From NCBI RefSeq assembly GCF_035599575.1, contig NZ_CP141179.1:3819001-3883000 (forward strand): a DNA stretch of 64,000 nt. Direction: 5' to 3'. A program made the position numbers and the translations under genes. A model generated the notes under the pieces. It was not told where the DNA came from. It made no database searches and saw only the letters and a program-made list of their open reading frames with translations. Shown here one piece after another: positions 34,070 through 44,072 of this stretch; within the stretch, counting starts at the first letter, position 1, and every line of letters starts with the position of its first letter. This DNA is from Roseovarius sp. Pro17 (GTDB lineage: Bacteria; Pseudomonadota; Alphaproteobacteria; Rhodobacterales; Rhodobacteraceae).

Positions 34070-35158
34070 CTAGCCGATTTCGCGCAGCGCGCCACGCGAG
34101 AGATCGAACACCTTACGCATGACTGTGGGCAGTTGCGCGGGCTGAAACTGAGCGAGCGGGATGAAGTCGCCGCGCGATGGCATGGCCTCCATTCCGACCT
34201 GTGCCACTTCGATTCCAAGGCGCAGATGAAAATGGGTAAAGGTGTGGCGCGCCTCCTCTGGTAGCCCTTGCCAATCGGCATTCAAGGGTGGGGCGGGTGC
34301 GGGTGCGTCTTCGCTCCAGTCGCTGCCGGGCCAGCCCAGCATACCGCCCAAAAGGCCGCGACCCTCCCGCCGCTCCAGCAGGATCGCGCCGTCGCTGCGT
34401 TGCACGACATAGGCGATGCCAAGGCGGATCGGCTTGGCCTTCTTGGGCGTTTTCTTGGGCAGTTCGGGCGCTGTGCCGTTTGCGCGCGCGACGCAAGGCT
34501 CGCGCCAAGGGCAGATGCCGCAGGCCGGGCTGCGCGGGGTGCAGATGGTTGCGCCCAAATCCATCACCGCTTGCGCATAATCGCCGGGGCGTTTGCGGGG
34601 CGTCAGCGCGGTTGCGGCGGCGATCAGTATTGGTTTGGCGGCTGGTAGAGGGGTGTGGATATCATGCAGGCGCGCCATCACACGCTCAACATTGCCGTCC
34701 ACCACGGTCTCAGGTGCATCAAACGCGATCGCGGATATCGCGGCGGCGGTGTAGGGACCGATACCGGGCAGCTTCAGCAGCGCCGCGTGGTCGCTGGGAA
34801 AATGCCCACCATGTTCTGCCACCACAACCCGCGCGCATTTCAGCAAATTCCGCGCGCGGGCGTAATATCCAAGGCCCGCCCACTCACCCATGACGTCGCC
34901 ATCTTCGGCGGCGGCCAGATCGGCGATTGTGGGCCAGCGCGCTGTAAACCGCTGGAAATAGGCGGTGACGGCGGCAACGGTCGTCTGTTGCAACATCACC
35001 TCGGACAGCCAGATACAGTAGGGATCGGGCAGATCGCCAGCCTTGCGCGCGGCAGGACCGACGCGCCATGGCATGTCGCGCGCGTAACGGTCATACCAGT
35101 CCAGCAGGTCAGCCGCCTTGGGTTGGGACAAATCGGCGGCATTTACCGTCTCACGCAT
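34070..35158 (-). CDS. mutY: Adenine DNA glycosylase
   Basis: 362 residues. The helix-hairpin-helix region LPGIGPYTAAAISAIAF and catalytic Asp in VVDGNVERV are present. The MutY Glu is in LSEVMLQQTT (Glu53). The 4Fe-4S cluster is CTPRSPACGICPWREPC (C-x6-C-x2-C-x5-C). A C-terminal NUDIX-like domain (GRGLLGGMLGWPGSDW) reads 8-oxoG. It removes adenine opposite 8-oxoguanine. Confidence 0.96.
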   Translation of the reverse strand: MRETVNAADLSQPKAADLLDWYDRYARDMPWRVGPAARKAGDLPDPYCIWLSEVMLQQTTVAAVTAYFQRFTARWPTIADLAAAEDGDVMGEWAGLGYYARARNLLKCARVVVAEHGGHFPSDHAALLKLPGIGPYTAAAISAIAFDAPETVVDGNVERVMARLHDIHTPLPAAKPILIAAATALTPRKRPGDYAQAVMDLGATICTPRSPACGICPWREPCVARANGTAPELPKKTPKKAKPIRLGIAYVVQRSDGAILLERREGRGLLGGMLGWPGSDWSEDAPAPAPPLNADWQGLPEEARHTFTHFHLRLGIEVAQVGMEAMPSRGDFIPLAQFQPAQLPTVMRKVFDLSRGALREIG

Positions 35159-35239
35159 TCTTTATGTCCTATTCGGGATATCTGCTGGCATGACACGGCC
35201 CATGCCCTAAAATGGCGTTTAGCCACAGGAGGTCAACCA

Positions 35240-35749
35240 ATGCCGCCCCGCCGCGCCACCACCAAGGGTTTCGCACGCTCCAGCACGCTGCTCCAGGACC
35301 GGATTCGCAAGACATCCGAGAGCCGCGGCTTTGCCGAATCGCGCCTGCTGACCCAGTGGACCGAGATTGTGGGCGAGGATATCGCCGCCATCGCGCGCCC
35401 GGTCAAGGTAGACTACGGACGCGGCGGCATGGGCGCGACGCTGACCCTGCTGACCACCGGCGCGCAGGCTCCGATGCTGGAGATGCAGAAGGAAACGCTG
35501 CGCGCAAAGGTCAACGGCGTCTATGGCTACAACGCCATCTCGCGCATCACCATTACCCAGACGGCACCGACCGGCTTTGCCGATGGGCAGGTCAGCTTTC
35601 AACATCGCGCGCCGAAACCTGTGCCACGCGCGCCAGATCCGGCGACTGTGGCCGAGGCGCGACGCATCGCCGCGCCGATAGCTGATGCAGGCCTGCGCGC
35701 AGCGCTTGAAGCCCTTGCGCAAAACGTATTATCCAGAGCTAAACGCTGA
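35240..35749 (+). CDS. dciA: DciA-like (DUF721) protein
   Basis: 169 residues with a strong AGGAGG ribosome site before the ATG at 35240. The DUF721 core is GFAESRLLTQWTEIVGEDIA. The C-terminal part (TVAEARRIAAPIADAGLRAAL) is predicted helical. In bacteria without DnaC/DnaI, DciA loads the DnaB helicase. It is divergent from mutY and followed 18 bp later by a DsbA-like gene. Confidence 0.85.
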   Translation: MPPRRATTKGFARSSTLLQDRIRKTSESRGFAESRLLTQWTEIVGEDIAAIARPVKVDYGRGGMGATLTLLTTGAQAPMLEMQKETLRAKVNGVYGYNAISRITITQTAPTGFADGQVSFQHRAPKPVPRAPDPATVAEARRIAAPIADAGLRAALEALAQNVLSRAKR

Positions 35750-35767
35750 TCCAAAAGGAATACCACA

Positions 35768-36427
35768 ATGAAGCGGAGAGTATTGATCGGGGCTGCCCTC
35801 GCGGCCATCGTTGGCGGCGCGGCATGGTGGCAGCTGGGCGGCCAGCAGCCCGTGGGCGCCGCAGTCGCCCAAGCAACCGACTATGCCGACGTCGACACCT
35901 CGTCGATCACCGAAATGACCATGGGGCCTGAGGATGCCAAGGTGACGATCACCGAATACGCATCCTTTACCTGCCCGCATTGCGCGACGTTCCACCAGAC
36001 CACCTTTCAGGAGCTGAAGCGCGACTACATCGACACCGACAAAGTGCATTTCATCTACCGCGACGTCTATTTCGACCGCGTCGGCCTTTGGGCGTCGATG
36101 CTGGCGCGTTGTGCGGGACCGGATCGGTTCTTTGGCATTTCCGACATGCTTTATGAGCAGCAAAAGGAATGGCTGGCAGCGGATGATGCCGTGACGATTT
36201 CGAACAACCTGCGCCGCATCGGCAAGGTCGCCGGTCTGGACGAGGACCAGATCAACGCCTGTTTCGAGGATTCCGAAAAGGCCGAGACGCTGTTGGCGTG
36301 GTTCAACCAGAACAAGGATGCCGACGAGATTTCGTCCACCCCGACGCTGATGATCGACGGAACGCAATACAGCAACATGGCCTATTCCGAGCTGAAGACG
36401 ATCATCGACGAGAAGCTGGCAGAATGA
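35768..36427 (+). CDS. DsbA-family thiol-disulfide oxidoreductase
   Basis: 219 residues. The N-terminus RRVLIGAALAAIVGGAAWW is a signal peptide or anchor. The active site is CPHC (Cys69-Cys72) in EYASFTCPHC, and the cis-Pro loop is SSTPTLMIDG. A large helical insert separates the two halves as in DsbA. It acts in the periplasm on exported proteins. It overlaps the CoA-transferase gene by 4 bp (ATGA). Confidence 0.93.
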   Translation: MKRRVLIGAALAAIVGGAAWWQLGGQQPVGAAVAQATDYADVDTSSITEMTMGPEDAKVTITEYASFTCPHCATFHQTTFQELKRDYIDTDKVHFIYRDVYFDRVGLWASMLARCAGPDRFFGISDMLYEQQKEWLAADDAVTISNNLRRIGKVAGLDEDQINACFEDSEKAETLLAWFNQNKDADEISSTPTLMIDGTQYSNMAYSELKTIIDEKLAE

Positions 36428-37539
36428 GCGCGGCGCCCCTCGCTGGCCTAAAAGTCATTGAGTTGGCCCGCATTCTGGCTGGCCCTTGGGCCGGTCAGAC
36501 CTTGGCCGATTTAGGGGCCGAGGTGATCAAGGTCGAAAGCCCCGAGGGCGATGATACCCGTCGTTGGGGCCCGCCCTTCATTGAGCGTGAGGGCGATCGC
36601 TCGGCCGCCTATTTCCACGGCTGCAACCGCGGCAAGACCAGCGTGACGGCTGATTTCCGCACGCCCGAGGGTCAGGCAAAAGTGCGGGACATGGTGGCCG
36701 AGGCCGACATCGTCATCGAAAATTTCAAGGTCGGGGGCCTTGCCAAATACGGGCTGGATTATGCCAGTCTGGCCAAGGTCAACCCGGCGCTGATCTACTG
36801 CTCGATCACGGGCTTCGGACAGGACGGCCCTTATGCGCACCGCGCGGGCTATGACTATATCATCCAAGGCATGTCGGGCCTGATGTCGATCACCGGCGCG
36901 CCCGAGGGGCAGCCGCAGCGCGTGGGCGTGGCGATTACCGATATCTTTACCGGAGTTTACGCCACGACCGCGATCCTCGCCGCGCTGCATCAGCGCACAG
37001 CGACCGGCAAGGGCCAGCAGATCGACATGGCGCTGCTTGACGTAGCCGTGGCCGTGACGGCGAACCAGTCGATGAACTATTTGTCCACCGGCGAGGCACC
37101 GGGGCGGATCGGGAATTTCCATCCCAACCTCGCACCGTATCAGGTGTTCGACTGCTCGGACGGGTATATCATCATCGCCGTTGGCAATGACGCGCAATAC
37201 CGGCGTTTGTGTGGTGTTCTGGGCCTGTCTGAATTGGCAGAAGCGCCTGAATACACCAGCAATGAGGGCCGCGTCGCGCGGCGCGATCAGCTAAGCGCGC
37301 TGCTGACCGAGAGGACGGCGACCTTCTCGAAAGAGGCGCTTTTGTCGGCTTGTGAGGGCGCGGGTGTGCCCGCCGGACCGATCAACACGCTGGACGAGGT
37401 TTACGCCGATCCGCAAGTCGTGGCGCGCGGGATGCAGATTGCGCCGGATGGTGTGCCGGGGGTCCGGACGCCGATCAGGTTTTCAGATGCGGCCCTTTCG
37501 CTGAGCAATCCGTCACCTAAACTGGGCGAAAACGGCTGA
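36424..37539 (+). CDS. CaiB/BaiF-family CoA-transferase
   Basis: 371 residues of a type III CoA-transferase. PLAGLKVIELARILAGPWAGQ, DLGAEVIKVESP and FGQDGPY are family blocks. The catalytic Asp is Asp173 in AITDIFTGVYA. It moves CoA between acyl groups through a mixed anhydride intermediate. The ATG at 36424 overlaps the DsbA-like stop. The larger open frame reaching upstream is a shadow. The acid partner cannot be deduced. Confidence 0.93.
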   Translation: MSAAPLAGLKVIELARILAGPWAGQTLADLGAEVIKVESPEGDDTRRWGPPFIEREGDRSAAYFHGCNRGKTSVTADFRTPEGQAKVRDMVAEADIVIENFKVGGLAKYGLDYASLAKVNPALIYCSITGFGQDGPYAHRAGYDYIIQGMSGLMSITGAPEGQPQRVGVAITDIFTGVYATTAILAALHQRTATGKGQQIDMALLDVAVAVTANQSMNYLSTGEAPGRIGNFHPNLAPYQVFDCSDGYIIIAVGNDAQYRRLCGVLGLSELAEAPEYTSNEGRVARRDQLSALLTERTATFSKEALLSACEGAGVPAGPINTLDEVYADPQVVARGMQIAPDGVPGVRTPIRFSDAALSLSNPSPKLGENG

Positions 37540-37561
37540 ACCAGGCATCGCCCGGTTTGTG

Positions 37562-38554
37562 CTACAATCCTAACGCCTCAATCCGCGTGTCCAAAGCCGA
37601 CCAATCCTCGACCTCCAGCCGCACAGGCAGCGTCAGCACCTTGGCCCGAAATCCTGCAGGCAATCGCACTGCGTCTTTTTCGGTCGTCACCAACTGCGCG
37701 CTGAGGCGAAAAGCCTCGGCCTCCAGCCGTGTCAGCAGCGCGGGTGTGAACGGTTGGTGATCGTCCAGCGCCTCGAATCCGGCCAGATCGGCACCCATAC
37801 CGCGCAAAGTGGCAAAGAACTTCTCGGGATGCCCGATCCCCGCGAAGGCCAGGCAGCGCGTGCCGGTCCAGTCCATGCCGGTCTGCAGGGGCGCAAGCCT
37901 ACCGCGCAGATGAGGCAGGTCGATGGCATCGCCCCACGCGGTTTGAAACGCCTCTTGCGCGGACGCACCGCCGATGGACAACAGCAGATCTGCCCGCGCG
38001 AGGCCGACGCCCACGGGCTCGCGCAGCGGCCCGGCAGGCAGGCAGCGACCATTGCCAAAACCGACGACGGCGTCGACGACGACCAGCGACAGATCCTTGT
38101 GTAGCGACGGGTTCTGAAATCCGTCATCCAGCACGATCACCTCGGCGCCAGCCTCGGCCGCGGCAATGGCCCCGGCGGCGCGGTCCTTGGCCACCCAAGC
38201 GGGCGCAAAGGCCGAGATTAGCAACGGTTCGTCCCCGACATCGGCGGCATCATGCGCGGCGGGGTCCACCTGCACCGGGCCGTCCAGCCGTCCGCCATGG
38301 CCGCGGCTGACCACATGCACGGCGCGGCCACGGTTCACCAAATGCTGGACCAGCGCTATCACCGTCGGCGTCTTGCCCGTGCCACCTGCGTTCAGGTTTC
38401 CGACGCAGATCACCGGCACGGCTGCGCGCGTTGGCGATCCCTGTGCGAGCCGCCGGGCGGTGGCGCGGGCATAAAGCATCCCCAGTGGCGACAGCAACCG
38501 CGCGCGCAGGCCGGGCGCAGAAGGACTGCGCAGCCAAAAGGCAGGCGCGCGCAT
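37562..38554 (-). CDS. lpxK: Tetraacyldisaccharide 4'-kinase
   Basis: 330 residues. The P-loop is [13 protein letters not shown] (51-63). [17 protein letters not shown] and [10 protein letters not shown] are LpxK signatures. It phosphorylates the lipid A disaccharide at the 4' position on the inner membrane. The ATG at 38554 shares one base with the waaA-like stop (TGATG). The frame is open through that gene, but LpxK proper starts here. Confidence 0.95.
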   Translation of the reverse strand: MRAPAFWLRSPSAPGLRARLLSPLGMLYARATARRLAQGSPTRAAVPVICVGNLNAGGTGKTPTVIALVQHLVNRGRAVHVVSRGHGGRLDGPVQVDPAAHDAADVGDEPLLISAFAPAWVAKDRAAGAIAAAEAGAEVIVLDDGFQNPSLHKDLSLVVVDAVVGFGNGRCLPAGPLREPVGVGLARADLLLSIGGASAQEAFQTAWGDAIDLPHLRGRLAPLQTGMDWTGTRCLAFAGIGHPEKFFATLRGMGADLAGFEALDDHQPFTPALLTRLEAEAFRLSAQLVTTEKDAVRLPAGFRAKVLTLPVRLEVEDWSALDTRIEALGL

Positions 38555-39801
38555 CAACCAAGCTCCAGATCGTCGAGCATGTCGTGAAGCAGCTCCAGTA
38601 TCCGGTCGGTCACCTCCGCGCCTGCGGTCGCAACCTCCCACGCGGCATGGGCCATCGTGGCGCTGCGGTCTGCGGCGATCAGATGCGCCAGTGCGGCGGC
38701 CAGCGTATCTGCATCGCGCACGATGCGCGCGCCGCCGGCCCCTGCGTAACGCTTGTAGCTGGGCAGATAGTGCGCGACATTCGGGCCATAGACGATTGCG
38801 GCGCCATGGGCCGCAGGCCCATTCGGATCGCTCCCGCTCATGCCGGGTCGCAGTGAATTGCCCATCAACGCGATCGTGGCGAGGCGATACCACAGCCCCA
38901 TCTCGCCGCGCGTGTCGGCCAGCAGCACCTGCGTCGCCTCTTCGGGCATCCCGCCTTGCGACCAGATGGCATGACGCCAGTTTCCCTGCCGCAGCGTCGC
39001 GCGAAACGCCTCGGTTTCCTCGGGATCGTCCGGCACGAGGATCAGGAACAATCGGTGTGCGAGGCGGCTGGCCTGCCGGTGCGCCGTCAGGACAGTGTCC
39101 AATTCGGAATGTCTGACCATCGCGGCCAGCCATATGGGGCGCCCGCGCAGCGAGGTGGCCATTTCGTCGCGCAGCACCTCGTTATAGGGCAGGGCGATGG
39201 CGCCTTCCTGAAAGAGACCGGTGACCGTGACCTTGTCGGCATCGACGCCCAGCCGCTTCAACTGACGCGCATCTCTGGTCGAGCGCGCCATGATCCTGCG
39301 AAATCGCGCCAGCAGCGCGGGCGTCATATCGGGCAGCCAGCGCCAGATGGACCGCTCAAGCATCGCCGCGTCGGCATCGACAAGGATCAGCGGCACGCCC
39401 GCGACGTCCGCCGAGGTCAGTAGCGCGGGCAGTAGATCCCCCCCGGTCCAAAGGCAGATATCGGGTCGCCAATGGGCGAGGAACGCGTCGGCCTCGGATG
39501 CCGTGTCGCCGCTCAGCGGTTGATAATAGGTCAGGGCGCGTGCATGTCTGGGCAATTGGACGTCCTGCCCGGTGGTCAGCAGCAGGTGTAGCCCGCCGCC
39601 TGCGATGCCGGGCGCATTGCCACGCTGCGCCGCCAAACGCTCGACCAGTTGCACCAGCGCGTTGGCATGTTCGAGGCTGGTCGCATGGCCCCAGATCAGC
39701 GCGCCCTCTGGCCGCTTGGCCGCTGGGGCGAATGAATCCTCCGCAGCCGCGCCACGCCGGGCCAGCGCCATGTAGGCTGCAAGGCTGATCGAGCGCGCCA
39801 T
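38554..39801 (-). CDS. waaA: Kdo transferase-like protein (WaaA/KdtA family), divergent
   Basis: 415 residues from the ATG at 39801 (GAGG eight bases upstream). [24 protein letters not shown] and a Rossmann C-terminal half fit WaaA, and lpxK follows directly. The usual signatures are altered. The SVGE segment with the catalytic Glu reads SLEH (42-45). The ETELWPN block reads [10 protein letters not shown] (118-127). NARLSERS reads [10 protein letters not shown]. It may still add Kdo to lipid IVA with a shifted Glu, or be a lineage-specific variant. Confidence 0.82.
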   Translation of the reverse strand: MARSISLAAYMALARRGAAAEDSFAPAAKRPEGALIWGHATSLEHANALVQLVERLAAQRGNAPGIAGGGLHLLLTTGQDVQLPRHARALTYYQPLSGDTASEADAFLAHWRPDICLWTGGDLLPALLTSADVAGVPLILVDADAAMLERSIWRWLPDMTPALLARFRRIMARSTRDARQLKRLGVDADKVTVTGLFQEGAIALPYNEVLRDEMATSLRGRPIWLAAMVRHSELDTVLTAHRQASRLAHRLFLILVPDDPEETEAFRATLRQGNWRHAIWSQGGMPEEATQVLLADTRGEMGLWYRLATIALMGNSLRPGMSGSDPNGPAAHGAAIVYGPNVAHYLPSYKRYAGAGGARIVRDADTLAAALAHLIAADRSATMAHAAWEVATAGAEVTDRILELLHDMLDDLELG

Positions 39802-39811
39802 GGTGCGGGCC

Positions 39812-40054
39812 TCAGCCCAGCTCTTCAGTGGGTGAGGCGGCGACTTCTTCGTCGCGCAGCTTGTGCAGGTGGGCGATGAAGTAGCGCATATGCGCGTTGT
39901 CGACTGTGCGCTGGGCCTCGGCCTTCCATGCGTTATGGGCGGATTTGTAGTTGGGGAAGATGCCAACAATATGCAGATCGTCGACGTTCTTGAACACGTT
40001 TTGCGACGGATTGGTCAGTTCGCCGCCAAAGACGAGGTGAAGGCGTTGGGTCAT
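39812..40054 (-). CDS. DUF4170 protein
   Basis: 80 residues beginning TQRLHLVFGGELTNP, with VDDLHIVGIFPNYKSAHNAWKA, the DUF4170 pattern. The ATG has AGAGGAG upstream. It sits 10 bp ahead of the waaA-like gene in the lipid A cluster, a common alphaproteobacterial arrangement. The function is not known. Confidence 0.85.
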   Translation of the reverse strand: MTQRLHLVFGGELTNPSQNVFKNVDDLHIVGIFPNYKSAHNAWKAEAQRTVDNAHMRYFIAHLHKLRDEEVAASPTEELG

Positions 40055-40153
40055 GCTTGGCTCCTCTGAGGGATGATTGGCGTGAAGGTATGGGCTGGGA
40101 CAGATGGGGGCAAGGGTGCAACAATTGCCTGACGGGCGCCATTTGGCCCGGCC

Positions 40154-41938
40154 CTACTTCTTGTCATATCCCTGCTTTTGCGCATGATAAAGCTGCGCAT
40201 AGAGCCGGTTCTGCTTGAGCAGTTCGTCATGCCGCCCGGACTCGACCAGTTGCCCGGCCTCCATGACATAGATGCGGTCCGCGTCCGCGATCGACGATAG
40301 CCGGTGCGCGACCACGATTGTCGTGCGGCCCCGCGTCAGCCGGTCCAGCGCGCTCTTGATGCGCGCTTCGGTGGCCTGATCTAGCGCACTGGTTGCCTCG
40401 TCCAGCAGCAGGATCGGGGCGTCGCTGAGGAACGCGCGTGCGATGGCGATGCGCTGTTTCTGCCCGCCCGACAGCTGCGCGCCCTTGGGGCCAACGGGGG
40501 CATTACCGCGCGCCCGAATGAGGTCAGCAATCTCGGCATTCTCGGCGGCTTGCCAGACCTCTTCGTCGGTGGCGTCGGGATTTACGTAGCGGATATTCTC
40601 CCAGATTGAATTGTTAAAGATCACGATATCCTGCGCGACGACCGAAAACGCCCCGCGCAGCGCGCCGACCTTTAGCTGGTCGATGGGCTGGCCGCCGATG
40701 GTGATGCGCCCGCCCTTGGTGTCATATAACCGCGTCAGCAGCGACAGCACCGTCGTCTTGCCTGACCCGGTTGCGCCGACGATGGCCGACACGTCGCCGC
40801 CCTTGAAGGTCATATCCAGGCCGTGAAATAGCGGCTGGTCCGGGCTGTAGGAGAAATGCACATCCTCCAGCACGATATCGCCGCCGGTGTCGAATTCGGT
40901 GACCGCGCCCTCTTTGTCGGTGATCGACGGCACCTCGTCATATAGGCGGCGGATGCGGTCCAGCACTACCAGGTTCGACGGCAGAGCGCCAAAAAACAAG
41001 GCCAGCAGGCGGGCCGGATCAAATACCATGACCATCCCCAGCAGGAAGGTGATGATACCAGCGCCGTCCATGTCGAAATTGGGCGACAGCACCATGTAGC
41101 CGCCCCCGCCGATGACCAGCACGTAAACAAACGCTGAGCTGAGGTCGATCGACGGCATTACCAGCGCCTGCGTGATCTGGACGCGGTTCATCAGAGTGCG
41201 CAGCGTACCCGTGCCCTTCATCAGGCGGTCCGTCTCGACGCCCTCCTGACTGGCGATCTTGACGGTGCGCATGCCGTTCACGGTCTCTTCGATGCCGTTC
41301 ATGTATTCGCCAAGGGCGGTTTCGGCGTCGCCTTGGGTGATTTTCACCCGGTCCGAGACGTAGTTCATGATCCAGATGATAAAGGGCAGGACCACGACCG
41401 CGGTAGAAAATAGGATCGGGTTCTTCCAGATCAGATAGCCCGACACGATGATCACGGTGACCGCATCGCGCACGGCATTCGCCGTCGCCTGTCCGACAAA
41501 GACGCCAAGTGCCTGCGTCTGCGACACCAGCCGCTGGATGATTTCGCCCGATTTCGTGCGCTCAAAATAGGCAAGGTCCAGCGCCATCATGTGCGCGATC
41601 AAATCGCGGCGCATCTGGAATATCGCGTCGTTGCTAATCCAGATCGTGACGCGCGGCACGAGGTAGGACATGAGGCCGCGCAAGGCGAAAAGGAAGAATA
41701 CGACGAGGCAAACCATCACCAGATCTGCGACGCTGCCACTGTCAAAGATCACGCGCAGCCCGCTTTCGGTCATGGACAGGAACTGTTGGTAAACCACGCC
41801 CTGCACGAGGATCATGCCCAGCACCACGAACAGCCACGGCGCTTTCTTTCGCAGATAGCGCGACCAGAGCCAGCGCAGGTTTTCGCGATCCCGCTCGGTA
41901 TAGATCTGCGCGCGTTTGGGTTTGAGGGGTTTGGTCAT
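40154..41938 (-). CDS. ABC exporter, MsbA-like fused permease-ATPase
   Basis: 594 residues from the ATG at 41938. Six hydrophobic helices span residues 33-330. The ATPase has Walker A VGATGSGKTT (387-396), signature LSGGQKQRIAIARAF and Walker B ILLLDEATSALD. The start is uncertain because the ribosome site (GAGG) is 11 bases away. A TTG-started frame reaches 42031. Its place upstream of DUF4170, waaA-like and lpxK suggests lipid A or LPS-core flipping. Confidence 0.9.
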   Translation of the reverse strand: MTKPLKPKRAQIYTERDRENLRWLWSRYLRKKAPWLFVVLGMILVQGVVYQQFLSMTESGLRVIFDSGSVADLVMVCLVVFFLFALRGLMSYLVPRVTIWISNDAIFQMRRDLIAHMMALDLAYFERTKSGEIIQRLVSQTQALGVFVGQATANAVRDAVTVIIVSGYLIWKNPILFSTAVVVLPFIIWIMNYVSDRVKITQGDAETALGEYMNGIEETVNGMRTVKIASQEGVETDRLMKGTGTLRTLMNRVQITQALVMPSIDLSSAFVYVLVIGGGGYMVLSPNFDMDGAGIITFLLGMVMVFDPARLLALFFGALPSNLVVLDRIRRLYDEVPSITDKEGAVTEFDTGGDIVLEDVHFSYSPDQPLFHGLDMTFKGGDVSAIVGATGSGKTTVLSLLTRLYDTKGGRITIGGQPIDQLKVGALRGAFSVVAQDIVIFNNSIWENIRYVNPDATDEEVWQAAENAEIADLIRARGNAPVGPKGAQLSGGQKQRIAIARAFLSDAPILLLDEATSALDQATEARIKSALDRLTRGRTTIVVAHRLSSIADADRIYVMEAGQLVESGRHDELLKQNRLYAQLYHAQKQGYDKK

Positions 41939-42031
41939 TTGGGGCCGGGCCTCGGGGTTCTGGGCGATTGGCCCGCTCTTAAAGCGTTTCGGCGGCAAGG
42001 TCACCTGCCGCCGGATCTCCTTGCGCCTCAA

Positions 42032-43846
42032 TCACTCCCAGCAGCTGACCAGAACGGTCATCCCGCTGGCACGTTTCGACATCTGCGCCGGGGCCAATGC
42101 GGCACCGGCCATGGCGCTGGCGGGCGTGGTCCCGGCCGTGCTTAGCAGACGCGTCAACGCTGCGGCATTGGCAGCAAACGCGACGTCATCGGGCAGAACG
42201 CGCCCGCCCTGTTTGCGCGGCAGCAACATGCCCAGCACGGCACCGCCCGCATCTATCACCGGCCCGCCTGCGTCGCCTTCAAGCGCATTGAGCGCGAGGC
42301 GCGACACATCCTGCTGGCCGTCGAGACCGCGCACATCCGACACTTTGCCATGGATCAGCGAGGGCGCGCCCAGAACACCGCCATAGGAATAGCCAGCGAC
42401 GGTTACTTCGGATTGCAGGCGTGGGGCGCTATCGCTAAGCGCGGCAACGTCCAGAGGTGCCAAGGTGGCGCGCGGGCGCAGCACGGTGACGCCCAGCGTT
42501 TCGTCCGAGGCGGCAATATCCGCGTCCTGCCCATCCTCAATCGTGATACGACCGCAGGCGCCGACGATCTCGGAGGTGGTCACGACCGTCCCTTGCCCAT
42601 CGACGTAAAAGCCCGAGCGCGAAAAGAGCGGCTTGCGGATCTCAAGCCCCGAAACCAGATCAATGCTCTGGGCGTCATTCGCACCAGCGGCAGGGTCCAG
42701 CACGCCTTCGGTGCGGGTAAAGCTGTCTTGCATCAGGCCCAGAACACGGCTGCGCCGCTCTTCGTCGCCAGCGGGCCAGATCAGGGTAAATCCCTTAATC
42801 TCACCATTCTGAAAGCGCGCCTCGGTATGTGAGATGACGCGCGCGTCCTCACCGACCAGCGTAAAGCTGTCACCCTTACGCTCGCGCGGGCCGTTCTGTG
42901 GCACGATCTCAAGCGTCTGCATGATGTCGTAAAGACCAAAAAGCGTGTCTTGCGTGCCCTCTTGGCTAATCATCAGCACACGCGCGGGAATGTCGCCGGT
43001 GGTGTCGAAATGGGCGAAGGGCGGCTCGTATCGCGCGAATTTTACCACACCCAGCGGCACCTGCATTTCGATCCCCGCTTTCGGGTCTGAAACGAGGCGC
43101 ATGTCCATGCCATCCAGCACGGCGTTGTATTGGCGCAGCAATTCGACCCGTTGCATGGTGGTCAGGATGCCGGTCGCCTCGAACTGGTTCTCTGATTGCC
43201 AGTTGGCCATCGAGCGGCGCGTGCCTGCGCCAAAGGCCGCGTCGATCCGGCCCTGATAGAACCCGGCCCATGCCAGCGCGATCTGCAATTGCGCGCGCTC
43301 GTCACGGGTAAGCTGCGCTTCGCTGGCGCGTGCCTCGCGCGGGGTTTCGTCCATCGCTTCGGGTTCGGGCAGAGGTTCAGGTTGGGGGTCAGGCTTGATC
43401 GCGGCGATCTGCTGATCCGGGTCTTGCACGGGTTCCTGCGCCGTATCTGCTGTGTTCTGGGCCTCGGGCTTAGACGCCGCTGCAATGTCGGTCAGCAGGT
43501 TCGAGCCGACGGGCCATATCTGACGCTGGTATTCCTCGCTGCCCGCGATATAGCTATCGCGCGGGATGCGGCCGTCGCGGCGCAGACGGCTCAGGATTTC
43601 GACGGCGTTCTCGGCCTCGTAGGGGCCAAGGGCGACGACATACCATCCCGAACTGTCCAGATCAAAACCGTTGACGTCCTGCAAATCCGCGCTGCGGCGG
43701 CGCAGCGCCTCATTGATGGCGGCAAGGTTCGGCTGTGCCTCGATCTGGATCCAGACCAGATCCTGCGCAGCGCCGGGTTGTTGTGTCTGTGCGCCAGCCG
43801 CGCTCGCGATCATCACGACAAACGCCGCCAGAAATGTCCGTATCAT
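42032..43846 (-). CDS. Exported trypsin-fold protein with degenerate active site, SPOR-like and peptidoglycan-binding regions
   Basis: 604 residues from the ATG at 43846; an in-frame ATG lies 36 bases earlier. The signal peptide is RTFLAAFVVMIASAAGAQ. A SPOR-like repeat region (WIQIEAQPNLAAINEALRR, then WYVVALGPYEAENAVEIL) is followed by a Pro/Glu linker. A peptidoglycan-binding-like domain follows (GFYQGRIDAAFGAGTRRSM). The last 220 residues look like a trypsin/HtrA fold. The block that normally carries the His reads VVTTSEI (about 421-427), and the Ser motif GDSGG reads GDAGG (524-528). It is probably a non-catalytic cell-envelope protein. Confidence 0.78.
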   Translation of the reverse strand: MIRTFLAAFVVMIASAAGAQTQQPGAAQDLVWIQIEAQPNLAAINEALRRRSADLQDVNGFDLDSSGWYVVALGPYEAENAVEILSRLRRDGRIPRDSYIAGSEEYQRQIWPVGSNLLTDIAAASKPEAQNTADTAQEPVQDPDQQIAAIKPDPQPEPLPEPEAMDETPREARASEAQLTRDERAQLQIALAWAGFYQGRIDAAFGAGTRRSMANWQSENQFEATGILTTMQRVELLRQYNAVLDGMDMRLVSDPKAGIEMQVPLGVVKFARYEPPFAHFDTTGDIPARVLMISQEGTQDTLFGLYDIMQTLEIVPQNGPRERKGDSFTLVGEDARVISHTEARFQNGEIKGFTLIWPAGDEERRSRVLGLMQDSFTRTEGVLDPAAGANDAQSIDLVSGLEIRKPLFSRSGFYVDGQGTVVTTSEIVGACGRITIEDGQDADIAASDETLGVTVLRPRATLAPLDVAALSDSAPRLQSEVTVAGYSYGGVLGAPSLIHGKVSDVRGLDGQQDVSRLALNALEGDAGGPVIDAGGAVLGMLLPRKQGGRVLPDDVAFAANAAALTRLLSTAGTTPASAMAGAALAPAQMSKRASGMTVLVSCWE

Positions 43847-44072
43847 TTTACCCGTAACCCTTGCATCAATCGCAAACAACATTGCATTTCCTTGGCTTTT
43901 ACCAAAATCGCCGCTCTATGCACCTAAAATATGCAGAGACAGGCGTTGGTGTTGCCATAGCGCGGTGCTGCAAAATACCCACGGCCCCCTGATTGACCCC
44001 TCCCGCGCCGCGCCGTAGGTAGAGGGCGCGATTTCAAGGGCATCGGCCCGGTGACACCCACGGGGGGCATCC

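Noticed and set aside
37562..39133. Apparent fusion of lpxK with upstream sequence (523 codons)
   Set aside because: The upstream 193 codons are an out-of-frame reading of the waaA-like gene. LpxK has its own start overlapping the waaA-like stop.
43847..44072. T-box or glycine riboswitch before glyQ
   Set aside because: T-boxes are rare in this lineage, and I could not find the specifier or T-box core sequences.
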